Shown here piece by piece: positions 1-8,286 of a stretch of DNA of 51,869 nucleotides. The notes under the pieces were generated by a model. That model searched no databases. It had not been told where the DNA came from and saw nothing but the letters and a program-made list of their open reading frames with translations. The translations under genes were made by a program, and so were the position numbers. Positions within the stretch are counted from its first letter, which is position 1; each line of letters opens with the position of its first letter. The stretch is from CAYXDO01 sp964463485 (lineage in GTDB: Bacteria > Myxococcota > Kuafuiibacteriia > Kuafuiibacteriales > Kuafuiibacteriaceae), in the NCBI GenBank assembly GCA_964463485.1, contig CAYXDO010000073.1:1-51869 (forward strand), written 5' to 3'.

Positions 1-52
1 GGAAGTCTGAATCGGAAGTCTGAATCGGAAGTCTGAATCGGAGGTCCGAATC
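1..52. repeat. 13-bp tandem repeat
   Basis: Four head-to-tail units of ggaagtctgaatc start at the first base of the window. The first three are identical and the fourth differs at two positions. The period is not a multiple of three, so it is unlikely to be coding. It abuts the broken hrpB fragment and may extend beyond the window. Confidence 0.9.
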
Positions 53-55
53 GGA

Positions 56-294
56 GCCGCTCTCCGCCAACAGCTCCGAGAGCACCCCAGGTCCGGCGAT
101 GGGTCGGTGCGCTCGTCGATCACCAGATCCCAGAACCGAGTCTCGATCACCCCCTCGGCGGCTTCGCGGCTCGCGTTCCGGCGGGCTCGCTTCTCCTCGA
201 CCAGACCCAACTTGCCCAAGTCATCTCGACTCACCGCCGAGGCGACCCGCACGAGGCTCTCGGCCTGATCTGGCTTGTCCTCCACGTCGACCGC
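56..294 (-). pseudogene. hrpB: hrpB fragment (internal piece, truncated at both ends)
   Basis: This stretch matches positions about 3257-3496 inside the full hrpB gene at roughly 90 percent identity by eye, in the same orientation. On the minus strand it still reads VDVEDKP, SLVRVASAVSRDDLGKLG and EGVIETRF, all present in the full protein. It has no start, no helicase motifs and no C-terminus, so it is a remnant of a duplicated or recombined copy. The matching stretch stops at about 294, and a new gene begins at 349. The 1-348 region holds nothing else that I can support. Confidence 0.75.
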
Positions 295-348
295 TTCGCG
301 GGACGAAGATTTCGCTCGTTAGCGCGGGGCCTGTGGCAACCTACGGAG

Positions 349-1551
349 ATGGACGTCCCGACCTTTGACGAGCTCGTTCGATCGGAAACGGAGCGGGTCG
401 AATGGAAGCAGTCGCTCCGCGATTCCGACGGTATTCGCGAAGCCGTCTGTGCGTTCGCGAACGACCTAAGCGCATCCGGGCGCGTCGCCCACGTGCTGGT
501 GGGTGTCCAGAAAGACGGAACAATCGTCGGAGTCGACACCAAAGCGCAAACGATCGACGAGGCCCAGCAGAGCCTAGTGAACAGGCTGCACGACATTCTG
601 CTACAACCGACGCCCTCCGTCGCCGTGACGACCGTCGAACCGATGCCCGGCGTCCACGTCGTCGTTGTTGAAGTCACGCCCTATGCCGTCCCACCGGTCG
701 TGACGCTCAAAGGCGTGGCCTGGGTACGGGTCGGTACGACGACGAGACGCGCCACGGAAGCGGACCAAGCGCGGTTGAGAGAGAGACGCCCCGAGAAGCA
801 CCAGCCTTTCGATGTTCGACTCGTGGTCGGCGCGACCTTGGACGACCTCGACGTGGGATCGCTCAAGCAGCGATATGAGGCGGCCCGAATCGGCGACGAG
901 GATGCTGGGTCATTTCCATCGTTCGGGCAATGGCTCGTGCAGCAGGAGCTTGGTCGGCAGACCGCAGGAGACTTCGCCCCGAACACGACGGCGGTCTTGT
1001 TGTTTGGCAAGAGTCCGCAGTCGTTCTTCCCTGGAGCGGTCGTCGAGGTCGCACGGTATGCCGGCTCGGATGTGGATGCGAATGTTTCCTTCCGCCACAG
1101 CGTGACGGGGTCGCTGCCGGATCAGCTCGACGCGCTGTGGAAGCACATGAAGAGCGGTGTCGTGGCGGTGCCCAAGGAGAAAGACGGAATCCGCGAGCAG
1201 TTCGCCGAAGAATATCCGCTGGAGGCGCTCGAGGAGTTGGTGCGAAATCTCGTTCAACATCGTGCGTACGACGTGACGCATGCACCGGCTCGCATCGAAT
1301 GGTTCGACAATCGCATCGAGCTCTCCAATCCCGGTGGCCCTTTCGGCCACGCTTCGGAGGGCGAGTTCGGTTCCTTCTCGGACTATCGAAATCCGACCAT
1401 CACCCGCACGCTTTCCGAACTCGGATATGTCCAGAAGCTCGGACGTGGCGTGCGGCGTGTTCGACTGGCGCTCAACAAGAACGGAAGTCCACCTTTGGAG
1501 ACCGAAACCGACGGCTACACGCATGTCATTGTCAGGCGGAGAGCGTTGTGA
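349..1551 (+). CDS. AlbA_2 (Schlafen-type) DNA-binding protein with C-terminal GHKL-like ATP-binding module
   Basis: A 400-residue protein. The N-terminal third (about 8-130) has the AlbA_2 pattern: an ExxxxEWKQSL-like start, an AFANDL helix, a VGVQKDG strand-turn and a WVRVGTTTR segment. The C-terminal part (about 285-395) resembles the degenerate histidine-kinase-type ATPase found in this family: EALEELVRNLVQHR (the N-box-like helix), RIEWFDNRIELSNPGG (strand then G1-like turn) and LGRGVRRV. Such proteins are usually annotated as putative transcriptional regulators or divergent AAA proteins; their biochemistry is mostly unknown. The ATG at 349 follows a ggag sequence closely. The stop overlaps the GTG of the ParA-like gene by four bases (GTGA), so the two are almost certainly translated together. 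A mobile-element cargo or defence role is only an inference from the pairing. Confidence 0.8.
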   Translation: MDVPTFDELVRSETERVEWKQSLRDSDGIREAVCAFANDLSASGRVAHVLVGVQKDGTIVGVDTKAQTIDEAQQSLVNRLHDILLQPTPSVAVTTVEPMPGVHVVVVEVTPYAVPPVVTLKGVAWVRVGTTTRRATEADQARLRERRPEKHQPFDVRLVVGATLDDLDVGSLKQRYEAARIGDEDAGSFPSFGQWLVQQELGRQTAGDFAPNTTAVLLFGKSPQSFFPGAVVEVARYAGSDVDANVSFRHSVTGSLPDQLDALWKHMKSGVVAVPKEKDGIREQFAEEYPLEALEELVRNLVQHRAYDVTHAPARIEWFDNRIELSNPGGPFGHASEGEFGSFSDYRNPTITRTLSELGYVQKLGRGVRRVRLALNKNGSPPLETETDGYTHVIVRRRAL

Positions 1552-2570
1552 AGTCCCTCACGCTGTTCAACAACACGGGGGGCGTTGGGAAGACGACCCT
1601 CACGTTCCATCTCGCCCACATGATGGCGCGCGAAGGCATTCAGACCGTCGCCCTCGACTACGATCCGCAAGCCAACCTCACGGCCACCTTCCTCGGCGAA
1701 GAGGAGCTCGAGGCGCTGTGGCGAGGAGAGTCTCGCGCGGCCACGACGGTGGCGAGGTGCGTGGAACCTGTGCGTCTCGGCAAGGGCGAAGCCTTAGCGC
1801 CGACCCTGGTATCGATCGCCGACAACCTCTGGCTCTTGCCTGGTGAGCTTTCGCTCTCGCGCTTCGAACAGAACCTCGCCGAAGAGTGGGCGAAGAAAAG
1901 AGACTCGAACAATCAGCGGGCGCTCGACATCACGTTCGCGCTCGATCTCCTGTCGAATCTGGCAGCGGACGCGGTATCGGCAGACGTCGTGCTGATCGAC
2001 GTTGGCGCAAGCCTCGGGGCACTCAACCGCGCCGCGCTGCTCGCCTGCGATCGTCTCGCAGTGCCCCTCGCGCCCGACCTCTTCAGTCTGCAGGGTCTCG
2101 AGAACATCGGCCCAACCTTACGCGAGTGGCGCGAGGACGCTGCGTACGTACGGGGCAAAAGGATGGCGGGCCGCGAGCAAGCGTCGCTGCCGCCGCATGA
2201 CTTCGAGCCGATTGGCTACATCGTGCAACAGCACCTCGCTCGCGTGGATCGCCCGGCCAAAGGCTACGCGAAGTGGGCCGACCAAATCCCGAGCTCATAC
2301 CTGCGCAACGTCCTCAAGGGAGATCCTTCCAATGTGCCGAAGAGCTTCGCCGAAGACCCGAACTGCATCTTCACGATCAGGCACATGGCTAGCCTCGCCC
2401 CGATCGCACAACTCGCCCGCAAACCCATGTTCGACCTCAAACAAGCCGATGGAATCGGCGGCGGACTGATTCAAGCCGTCGCGCGCTGCCGAGAGGACTT
2501 TCGTGAGCTGACCCGAAGACTCTTGGAGCGGCTCGGCGTACCACTAACGTACAACCGTCGAACCGCGTGA
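1548..2570 (+). CDS. ParA/Soj-like P-loop ATPase with altered Walker A
   Basis: A protein of about 340 residues in the ParA/MinD ATPase class. The N-terminus reads LTLFNNTGGVGKTTLTFHLAH, a deviant Walker A in which the signature lysine of KGGVGKT is replaced by threonine (codon ACG). LDYDPQANLT follows, as in ParA proteins, then VVLIDVGASLGALNRAAL (switch II/Walker B-like) and VPLAPDLFSLQGL. ParA proteins normally dimerise on ATP and bind DNA nonspecifically. No parB or parS-like site is adjacent, so plasmid-style partitioning is not supported. I chose GTG 1548 because it overlaps the upstream stop and leaves only a few residues before the P-loop; the frame stays open upstream as far as about 930, but that part is a shadow of the upstream gene. 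Confidence 0.8.
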   Translation: MKSLTLFNNTGGVGKTTLTFHLAHMMAREGIQTVALDYDPQANLTATFLGEEELEALWRGESRAATTVARCVEPVRLGKGEALAPTLVSIADNLWLLPGELSLSRFEQNLAEEWAKKRDSNNQRALDITFALDLLSNLAADAVSADVVLIDVGASLGALNRAALLACDRLAVPLAPDLFSLQGLENIGPTLREWREDAAYVRGKRMAGREQASLPPHDFEPIGYIVQQHLARVDRPAKGYAKWADQIPSSYLRNVLKGDPSNVPKSFAEDPNCIFTIRHMASLAPIAQLARKPMFDLKQADGIGGGLIQAVARCREDFRELTRRLLERLGVPLTYNRRTA

Positions 2571-2702
2571 TACCTCGGGCTGGATGCGCCGGGGAGCGGC
2601 GAGGAGCTGGCGATCGGTACGTCGCCGACGCGCTTGTTTTCGATGATCCGCACAGGAACGAGTTGCGGCAGGCTCGCGTTGATTGAGTCCGGAAAGTCTC
2701 AC

Positions 2703-5242
2703 TCACTTCTGAGATCGCCCCTTCTTCTGCGGCGGCGCCGTCCACGGGTCTTCCGGCCACGCATGCTTCGGATACTTCGCCCGAAGCTCCCGCCTCACTT
2801 CCTGGTACGTCGTATTCCAAAAGCTCCTCAAATCCTGGGTGACTTGCACGGGCCGATAACTCGGCGAGAGTAGCTCCATCCGAACCGCAACTCTCCCTCG
2901 CCCGATCTTCGGAGTCTCCGCCCACCCGAACACTTCCTGCAACCTCACACTCAGCACCGGAACGTCGCTCTCATAACTCAGCGAGATCCTACTCCCGGTA
3001 GGAACCTCGAGCCTCTCAGGAGCCACCGATTCGAGCGTGGACCGCCTACCCCCTAACAGCTCGAAGACCGCCGCCATCACGTCCGCCTTGCGAAGCTCCG
3101 CGACGCTCCGGCGACCCCGCGCCAACACCCTCACCAGCGCAACCGGACTCACCTCCGGGATCTCCGACTCAGGCGCGTGCCTGCGCGCGAACGCAACCCT
3201 CGAGAGCAAGGCCTGCGCTTTGGCATCGAGCGAAAGGATACGCTCGGGCTCGAGCGCCGCCTTCTCCGCCAACAGCTCCGAGAGCGCCCCAAGGTCCGGC
3301 GTTGGGTCGGTGCGCTCGTCGAGCACCAGGTCCAAGAACCGAGTCTCGATCACCCCCTCGGCCGCCTCACGCGCCGCGTTCCAACGAGCTCGCTTCTCCT
3401 CGACGAGGCCCAACTTGCCCAAATCATCCCGACTCACCGCCGAGGCGACCCGCACGAGGCTCTCGGCCTGACCTGGCTTGTCCTCCACGTCGACCGCCAC
3501 CAGGAGCTCCGCCTCTCGCACCGCGCTCTCCGGCGCCAACTTCGCTCCGCGACCCCCCACGAGCCGGACCCGCTCGCCCCGGTCTCGGCGCTTCGCGACT
3601 CGATCCGCATACCCAGCCAAGAGCGCCCGCGTGATCACCTCGTCGCTCCGCTCGCTCCGCCCCGAGTCCGCTCCCGTCCCGACCCCGATCAGCCGCCCGA
3701 GCTGATCGCGGCTGCGGCACACCATTCGCGCCGCGTTGACATCCACACCGATCCGCTCGGCCAACGACGACGAAAAGCCGCTCCGCTCGAGCTCCTCGAT
3801 CAGCTCCACTCGATCGAGCACGTCGGAGCTCGACGTGGGCGGTCTCTGCGACCTCCGCATCACGTCGCGCTCGCCGAGCATCGCCGCGACCAACGCGCCT
3901 CGACGGCCCGCCCCTTCGGCCTTCGCCGAGAGCAACACCGCGCCGACCCGAGGATGGACGGGCAGGCCCAGCAACGCGCGCCCTCGACGCGTGAGCGCAT
4001 AACGCCCGCGCTCTACTGCCCCAAGCGCTCGCAGCACCTCGAGCGCACGCTCGATACCGGCCGCTGGCGGCGGCTCGAAGAACGCGAAGCTGCGCGGATC
4101 TCGGTCCGCCCAGCCGAGCACCGACAACACCACACCCGCCAGATCGACCCGCTCGATCTCCGGTCGATCGAACGGCTCCAGGCTGCGGTGCTCGGACGCC
4201 GTCCACATCCGAAACGCTCGACCCGGCCCGATGCGACCCGCGCGTCCGGCGCGCTGGTCTGCGCTCGCGCGGCTCGTTCGCGTCAACACGAGCGAGTCCA
4301 TGCCTCGACCCGCGTCGTGGCGAAGTGTCTTCACGAGCCCGCTGTCGATCACCGTGGTCACGCCGGGGATGGTCAGCGAGGTCTCCGCGACGTTGGTCGA
4401 CAGCACGATCTTCCTCTTCGTGCCTCGCCGCACCGCCGCGTCTTGCTTCGCCGGGTCCAAGTCGCCGTAGAGAAGCACGACGTCCGCTCGATCGCCGACG
4501 AGCGGCTCCACGATCGACTTCGCGCGCTGAATCTCTCCGACGCCCGGCAAGAACACGAGCACGTCGCCCCCGTCGTCGTTGGTCGTCAGCACCCGACGCA
4601 CCGCCGAGCCCACGCGGTCCTCGAGCCGCCGGTCGTCGGGACGCTCGTCGTGAAAGATTTCGACAGGAAAAAGCCGCCCCTCCGATCGAACGACGTCCCC
4701 GCCGATGAACCTCGCGATCGGCGCGGCGTCGATCGTCGCCGACATCACGACCACGATCAGCTCGGGCCGAAGCGTCGCCCGGATCTCGGACAGAAAACCG
4801 AGCGCGAGCTCGGCGTGGATCGATCGCTCGTGGAACTCGTCGATGATCACCGCGCCCACCCCTTCGAGCGTGGGGTCGGCCTCGATGCGCCGGTTGAGGA
4901 GCCCCTCGGTGAGGAACGCGATCCGCGTCCGCTCGGACATGCGGGACTCGAACCTCACCTGGTAGCGACCTCGCCGCCGACCGGCACGCCGCGCTCCTCG
5001 GCTACGCGCTGAGCGGACAGCCGCGCAGCGAGCCTCCGCGGCTCGAGCACCCAGACGTTTTGATCTCCAATGATCTTGGAGTCGAGGATCGCGCTCGGCA
5101 CGCGGGTGGTCTTGCCCGCACCAGGAGGAGCGGTGAGGACCGCGCCTCTCTTCGCGCCAATGACTCGAATCAGCTCGTCGAGGACCTCGTCGACCGGCAG
5201 CGGGGAGTGCACGACCAGGTTGCGCGAGATGTCCACGATCAT
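2703..5242 (-). CDS. hrpB: ATP-dependent helicase HrpB (apparent one-base frameshift)
   Basis: A DEAH/DExH-family RNA helicase-like protein of about 846 residues, the usual HrpB length. Motif I is APPGAGKTT near residue 38, motif II is DEFH, motif III is SAT, and QRAGRAGR is motif VI. The C-terminus has the HrpB signature (SPSYRPVQVTQDLRSFW, YPKHAWPEDP). The reading frame breaks near 4965-4967. The first part ends in GVPVGGEVATR-stop, whereas the next frame continues YQVRFESRMSERTR, which is the expected continuation. One missing base (gtcgctac for gtcggctac on the coding strand) explains it. This is either a sequencing or assembly error or a recent disabling mutation; the rest is undamaged, which favours error or a recent event. 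The role of HrpB in most bacteria is not well defined. Confidence 0.88.
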
Positions 5243-5259
5243 CCCTCGTCCTTCGGAAC

Positions 5260-5360
5260 ACCACAGAGGCCACAGAGCAGGAACACAGAGAACACAGAGG
5301 ACTTTTGGAGAAGAGTCCTCCGTGCCCTCCGTGTTCCTTCTCTGTGCTCTCCGTGGTTCG
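5260..5360. repeat. MITE-like palindromic repeat, copy 1 (short, diverged)
   Basis: The left half is rich in ccacagag and cacagagaacacagagg. The right half is the inverted form (ctccgtg..., ttctctgtgctctccgtgg). The element lies between the divergently placed end of gyrB and the start of hrpB. It belongs to the same family as the copies near 8141, 36648 and 40978 but lacks their outer arms. A transcript could fold into a long imperfect hairpin. Short open frames inside it are artefacts of the repeat. Confidence 0.8.
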
Positions 5361-5428
5361 TGCGGAGGTTGAGCTGAATCGCCGCAAGTCGGTCGTCGAC
5401 CGGCAGCGGGTCGCGGGTGGGCACGCGC

Positions 5429-8020
5429 TCAGACGTCGAGCCGCGAGACGTCGAGCGCGTGCCGCTCGATGAACTCTCGCCGAGGCTCGACCTGGTCTCC
5501 CATGAGGGTCTCGAAGATCGAGTCCTCCGACTCGGTCTTGGAGATCTGAACCTGGAGCATCACGCGCTTCTCCGGATCCATCGTGGTCTCCCAGAGCTGC
5601 TCGGGGTTCATCTCGCCGAGGCCCTTGTAGCGCTGGATGCTCTGACCCTTCTTGGCTTCGTCGAGCAACGCGGTCAGCGCGCCGAGGATGTCGGGCGCGG
5701 TGCCGGCGTCCTTGCCGCCGTCGCTCAGCTTGAACGGCGACTCGTAGGTCTCGAAGTGCCGATGGTGCGTACGGAGCTGAGCGAAGTCGGGGCTCGTCAG
5801 GAGCGCCGAGTCGATCACCGTGCGACGCCGCGCGCCGAGGTCGCGCGTGTCGACGCGAACGTGCGGGTGCTCGACGTCGCCGACGATCTCGTGCTCGAGA
5901 CCGCGAAGCGCGTCCGGATTGCGGCGCTGAAGGTACTGTTTCATCGGCGTGACGAGATCGCGTTCGATCGCGTCGACGTCGACCGGCGGACGTCGATCAC
6001 CGATCAACGACCCGTGCCGAAGCGTCTCGGGGCCCGACGATCCGCCGCGCACCAGCGCGTCGATGATGCGCGCGTCGTGTCGCCGGCTCATGCGATCGAG
6101 GATGCCGGAGTACCGAAGCACCTTCTTCGCCACGTTCTTGAGGTGCACGCCGGAGAGACTCTCGCCGCGGCCGTCGGTGATCGACGTGTTCTCCATCGCG
6201 CGATCGAGCAAGATGTCCTCGAGCGCCTCGTCGTCCTTCAAGTAGATCTCTCGCTTGCCCTTCGCGAGGCGATAGAGCGGGGGCTGCGCGATGTGGAGGT
6301 GGCCCTGCTCGATGAGCGGCTTCATCTGCCGGTAGAAGAACGTGAGCAGGAGCGTGCGGATGTGGCTCCCGTCGACGTCGGCGTCGGTCATGATGATCAC
6401 GCGGTCGTAACGGAGCTTCGAGATATCGAAGTCCTCGCCGATGCCGGTGCCGAGGGCCATGATCAGCGTCGCGATCTCTTCGTGGGAGAGCATCTTGTCG
6501 AGCCGCGCTTTCTCGACGTTCAAGATCTTGCCCTTCAACGGAAGGATCGCTTGGAAGCGCCGATCTCGGCCTTGCTTGGCCGAGCCGCCGGCGGACTCAC
6601 CTTCGACGATGAAAATTTCGGCGCGTTTTGGATCTCGTTCCTGACAGTCGGCGAGCTTGCCGGGGAGCGCGGACGACTCGAGCGCGCCCTTACGTTGGAC
6701 GAGCTCGCGGGCCTTGCGGGCGGCGATGCGCGCGCGTGTAGCGTCGCAGATCTTGGAGAGAACGAGCTTGGCGATCGCGGGGGTCTCGTCGAGGTACTCG
6801 CCGAGCCGCATGCTGACGAGGTTGTCGACGGCGGTGCGCGCTTCGTTGTTGAGGAGCTTGTGCTTGGGCTGGCTGTCGAACTTGGGGTCAGGCATCTTGA
6901 CCGACACGACGGCGGTGAGACCTTCCCAGACGTCCTCACCTTTGGGATTCTCGTTCTTGAGCGCCTTGAAGATCCCGCTCTTCTCTCCGTAAGAGTTCAC
7001 GACGCGAGTGACCGCGGTGCGCATGCCGGTGAGGTGCGTGCCGCCTTCGTCGTTGTGGACGCTGTTGGCGAACGAGAAGACGTGCTCGGAGTAGCCGGTG
7101 GTCCACTGAAGCGCGACCTCGACGTCGACGACGACCGCGCTCTGGTCGGGTCCCGTCACCTCGATCGCTCCTTTGATGTGAACGGGCGGCCGATGGAGCA
7201 CCTCGCGGTTGCGGTTCATGTGCTCCACGAATTCGACGAGGCCGCCCTGATAGCGAAAGATCTCGTGGTGATCGTCGCGCTCGTCCTTGAGGTGGATCTC
7301 GAGGCCAGGGTTCAAGAAGGCCAAGTGCGACAAGCGGGTCTGAAGGCGCTCGAACTTGAAGTCGACGGTGCTGAAGATCGTGCCATCGGGCTTGAATCGA
7401 ATGATGGTGCCGGTCTCGTCGGTCGGGCCGAGGAACTGAAGCGGGTCCTCCTTGGTCCCTGAGGGCGAGATCGTACGACCGCGCTCGAAGCGCATGAAGA
7501 ACCTGCGACCCGCGCGCTTGATCTCCGTCTCGAGCCACTCGGACAACGCGTTCACGCAAGACACGCCTACGCCGTGAAGGCCCGCGGCCTTCTGGTAGAT
7601 CTTGTTCGAGAACTTGGCGCCGGCGTGGAGCTGCGTGAGCACGACCTCCGCGGCGCTTTTGCCTTGATCGTCCATCCAATCGACGGGGATGCCGCGGCCG
7701 TTGTCGATGACGGTGATCGAGCCGTCGAGATGTACGGTGACTTCGATTTTGTTGGCGTAGCCGGCCATCGCTTCGTCGATGCAGTTGTCGACGACCTCGA
7801 ACACGAGGTGATGCAGGCCGGTCTCGTCGGTCTCACCGATGTACATGCCGGGCCGAAGGCGAACGGCCTCGAGGCCTTCGAGGACCTCGATCGCGCGCGC
7901 GTCGTAGGACGCGTCAGGGCCGCGCGCGGGGCCTTCTTCGACCTCGCGCGCCGAATAGCCCGCGGGGCCTTCGGATGGGCCGGAAGGCGCGCCGGTGGTG
8001 GGGTCGTTTTCGCTCGCCAA
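5429..8020 (-). CDS. gyrB: DNA gyrase subunit B
   Basis: An 863-residue GyrB, the ATPase and TOPRIM subunit of the type II topoisomerase that supercoils DNA with GyrA. The GHKL ATPase region has EVVDNCIDEAMAG, VIDNGRGIPV and AGLHGVGVSCVNALS. The TOPRIM region has EGESAGGSAKQGRDR and TDADVDGSHIRTLLL. The C-terminus has QRYKGLGEMNPEQLWETTMDP. Between the TOPRIM motif and the tail lies an insert of roughly 150 residues, as in many proteobacterial GyrB proteins, making it longer than the compact 640-residue forms. The start used is TTG 8020, which gives a poorly conserved 38-residue lead before YDARAIEVLEGLEAVRLRPGMYIG; a later start is possible. dnaA, dnaN and recF are not next to it. Confidence 0.97.
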   Translation of the reverse strand: MASENDPTTGAPSGPSEGPAGYSAREVEEGPARGPDASYDARAIEVLEGLEAVRLRPGMYIGETDETGLHHLVFEVVDNCIDEAMAGYANKIEVTVHLDGSITVIDNGRGIPVDWMDDQGKSAAEVVLTQLHAGAKFSNKIYQKAAGLHGVGVSCVNALSEWLETEIKRAGRRFFMRFERGRTISPSGTKEDPLQFLGPTDETGTIIRFKPDGTIFSTVDFKFERLQTRLSHLAFLNPGLEIHLKDERDDHHEIFRYQGGLVEFVEHMNRNREVLHRPPVHIKGAIEVTGPDQSAVVVDVEVALQWTTGYSEHVFSFANSVHNDEGGTHLTGMRTAVTRVVNSYGEKSGIFKALKNENPKGEDVWEGLTAVVSVKMPDPKFDSQPKHKLLNNEARTAVDNLVSMRLGEYLDETPAIAKLVLSKICDATRARIAARKARELVQRKGALESSALPGKLADCQERDPKRAEIFIVEGESAGGSAKQGRDRRFQAILPLKGKILNVEKARLDKMLSHEEIATLIMALGTGIGEDFDISKLRYDRVIIMTDADVDGSHIRTLLLTFFYRQMKPLIEQGHLHIAQPPLYRLAKGKREIYLKDDEALEDILLDRAMENTSITDGRGESLSGVHLKNVAKKVLRYSGILDRMSRRHDARIIDALVRGGSSGPETLRHGSLIGDRRPPVDVDAIERDLVTPMKQYLQRRNPDALRGLEHEIVGDVEHPHVRVDTRDLGARRRTVIDSALLTSPDFAQLRTHHRHFETYESPFKLSDGGKDAGTAPDILGALTALLDEAKKGQSIQRYKGLGEMNPEQLWETTMDPEKRVMLQVQISKTESEDSIFETLMGDQVEPRREFIERHALDVSRLDV

Positions 8021-8140
8021 AGTGGGTTCGAGTTACCACGAAAGGCGGCCTAGCTCCACGAAAATCCATAGCATGGTCGGGGACTTAGCCTCGGTCTGAC
8101 CTCGCGGTCGCTCGGCTTCGCCCAAAAAACGACCTGCGAC

Positions 8141-8280
8141 CTGAGTAAAGCTCCCCGTAAGTTCGTGACCAGGCTGAAACCACAGAGAGAAGACACGAAG
8201 GACACAGAGAATTGCTCATTGCATCATCTGTGTGCTCTGTGGGCTTCGGCTCTGTGCTCTCTGTGGTTTCTCGTGGTCCT
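8141..8280. repeat. MITE-like palindromic repeat, copy 2
   Basis: The left arm contains ccccgtaagttcgtgacc followed by gctgaaaccacagag. The right arm is ctctgtggtttctcgtggtc. The core contains catctgtgtgctctgtggg, shared almost exactly with the copies at 36648 and 40978. It fills most of the space between gyrB and the divergent membrane-protein gene and may overlap that gene's promoter or 5' end. Confidence 0.85.
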
Positions 8281-8286
8281 GCGCTC

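Noticed and set aside
930..1547. Upstream extension of the ParA-like protein to 546 residues
   Set aside because: The added part is an out-of-frame shadow of the AlbA_2 gene; the GTG at 1548 overlapping that gene's stop is the better start.
349..2570. Plasmid-type ParAB partition locus
   Set aside because: No ParB or CTP-binding protein and no parS-like palindromes are next to the ParA-like gene.
3177..5012. Long plus-strand open frame of 611 codons opposite hrpB
   Set aside because: Antisense shadow of hrpB with Arg/His-rich composition and no recognisable domain.
5417..7462. Long plus-strand open frame of 681 codons opposite gyrB
   Set aside because: It is antisense to the clear gyrB reading frame and is Arg/Asp/Leu-rich as expected from GC-rich complement coding; no motif of its own.
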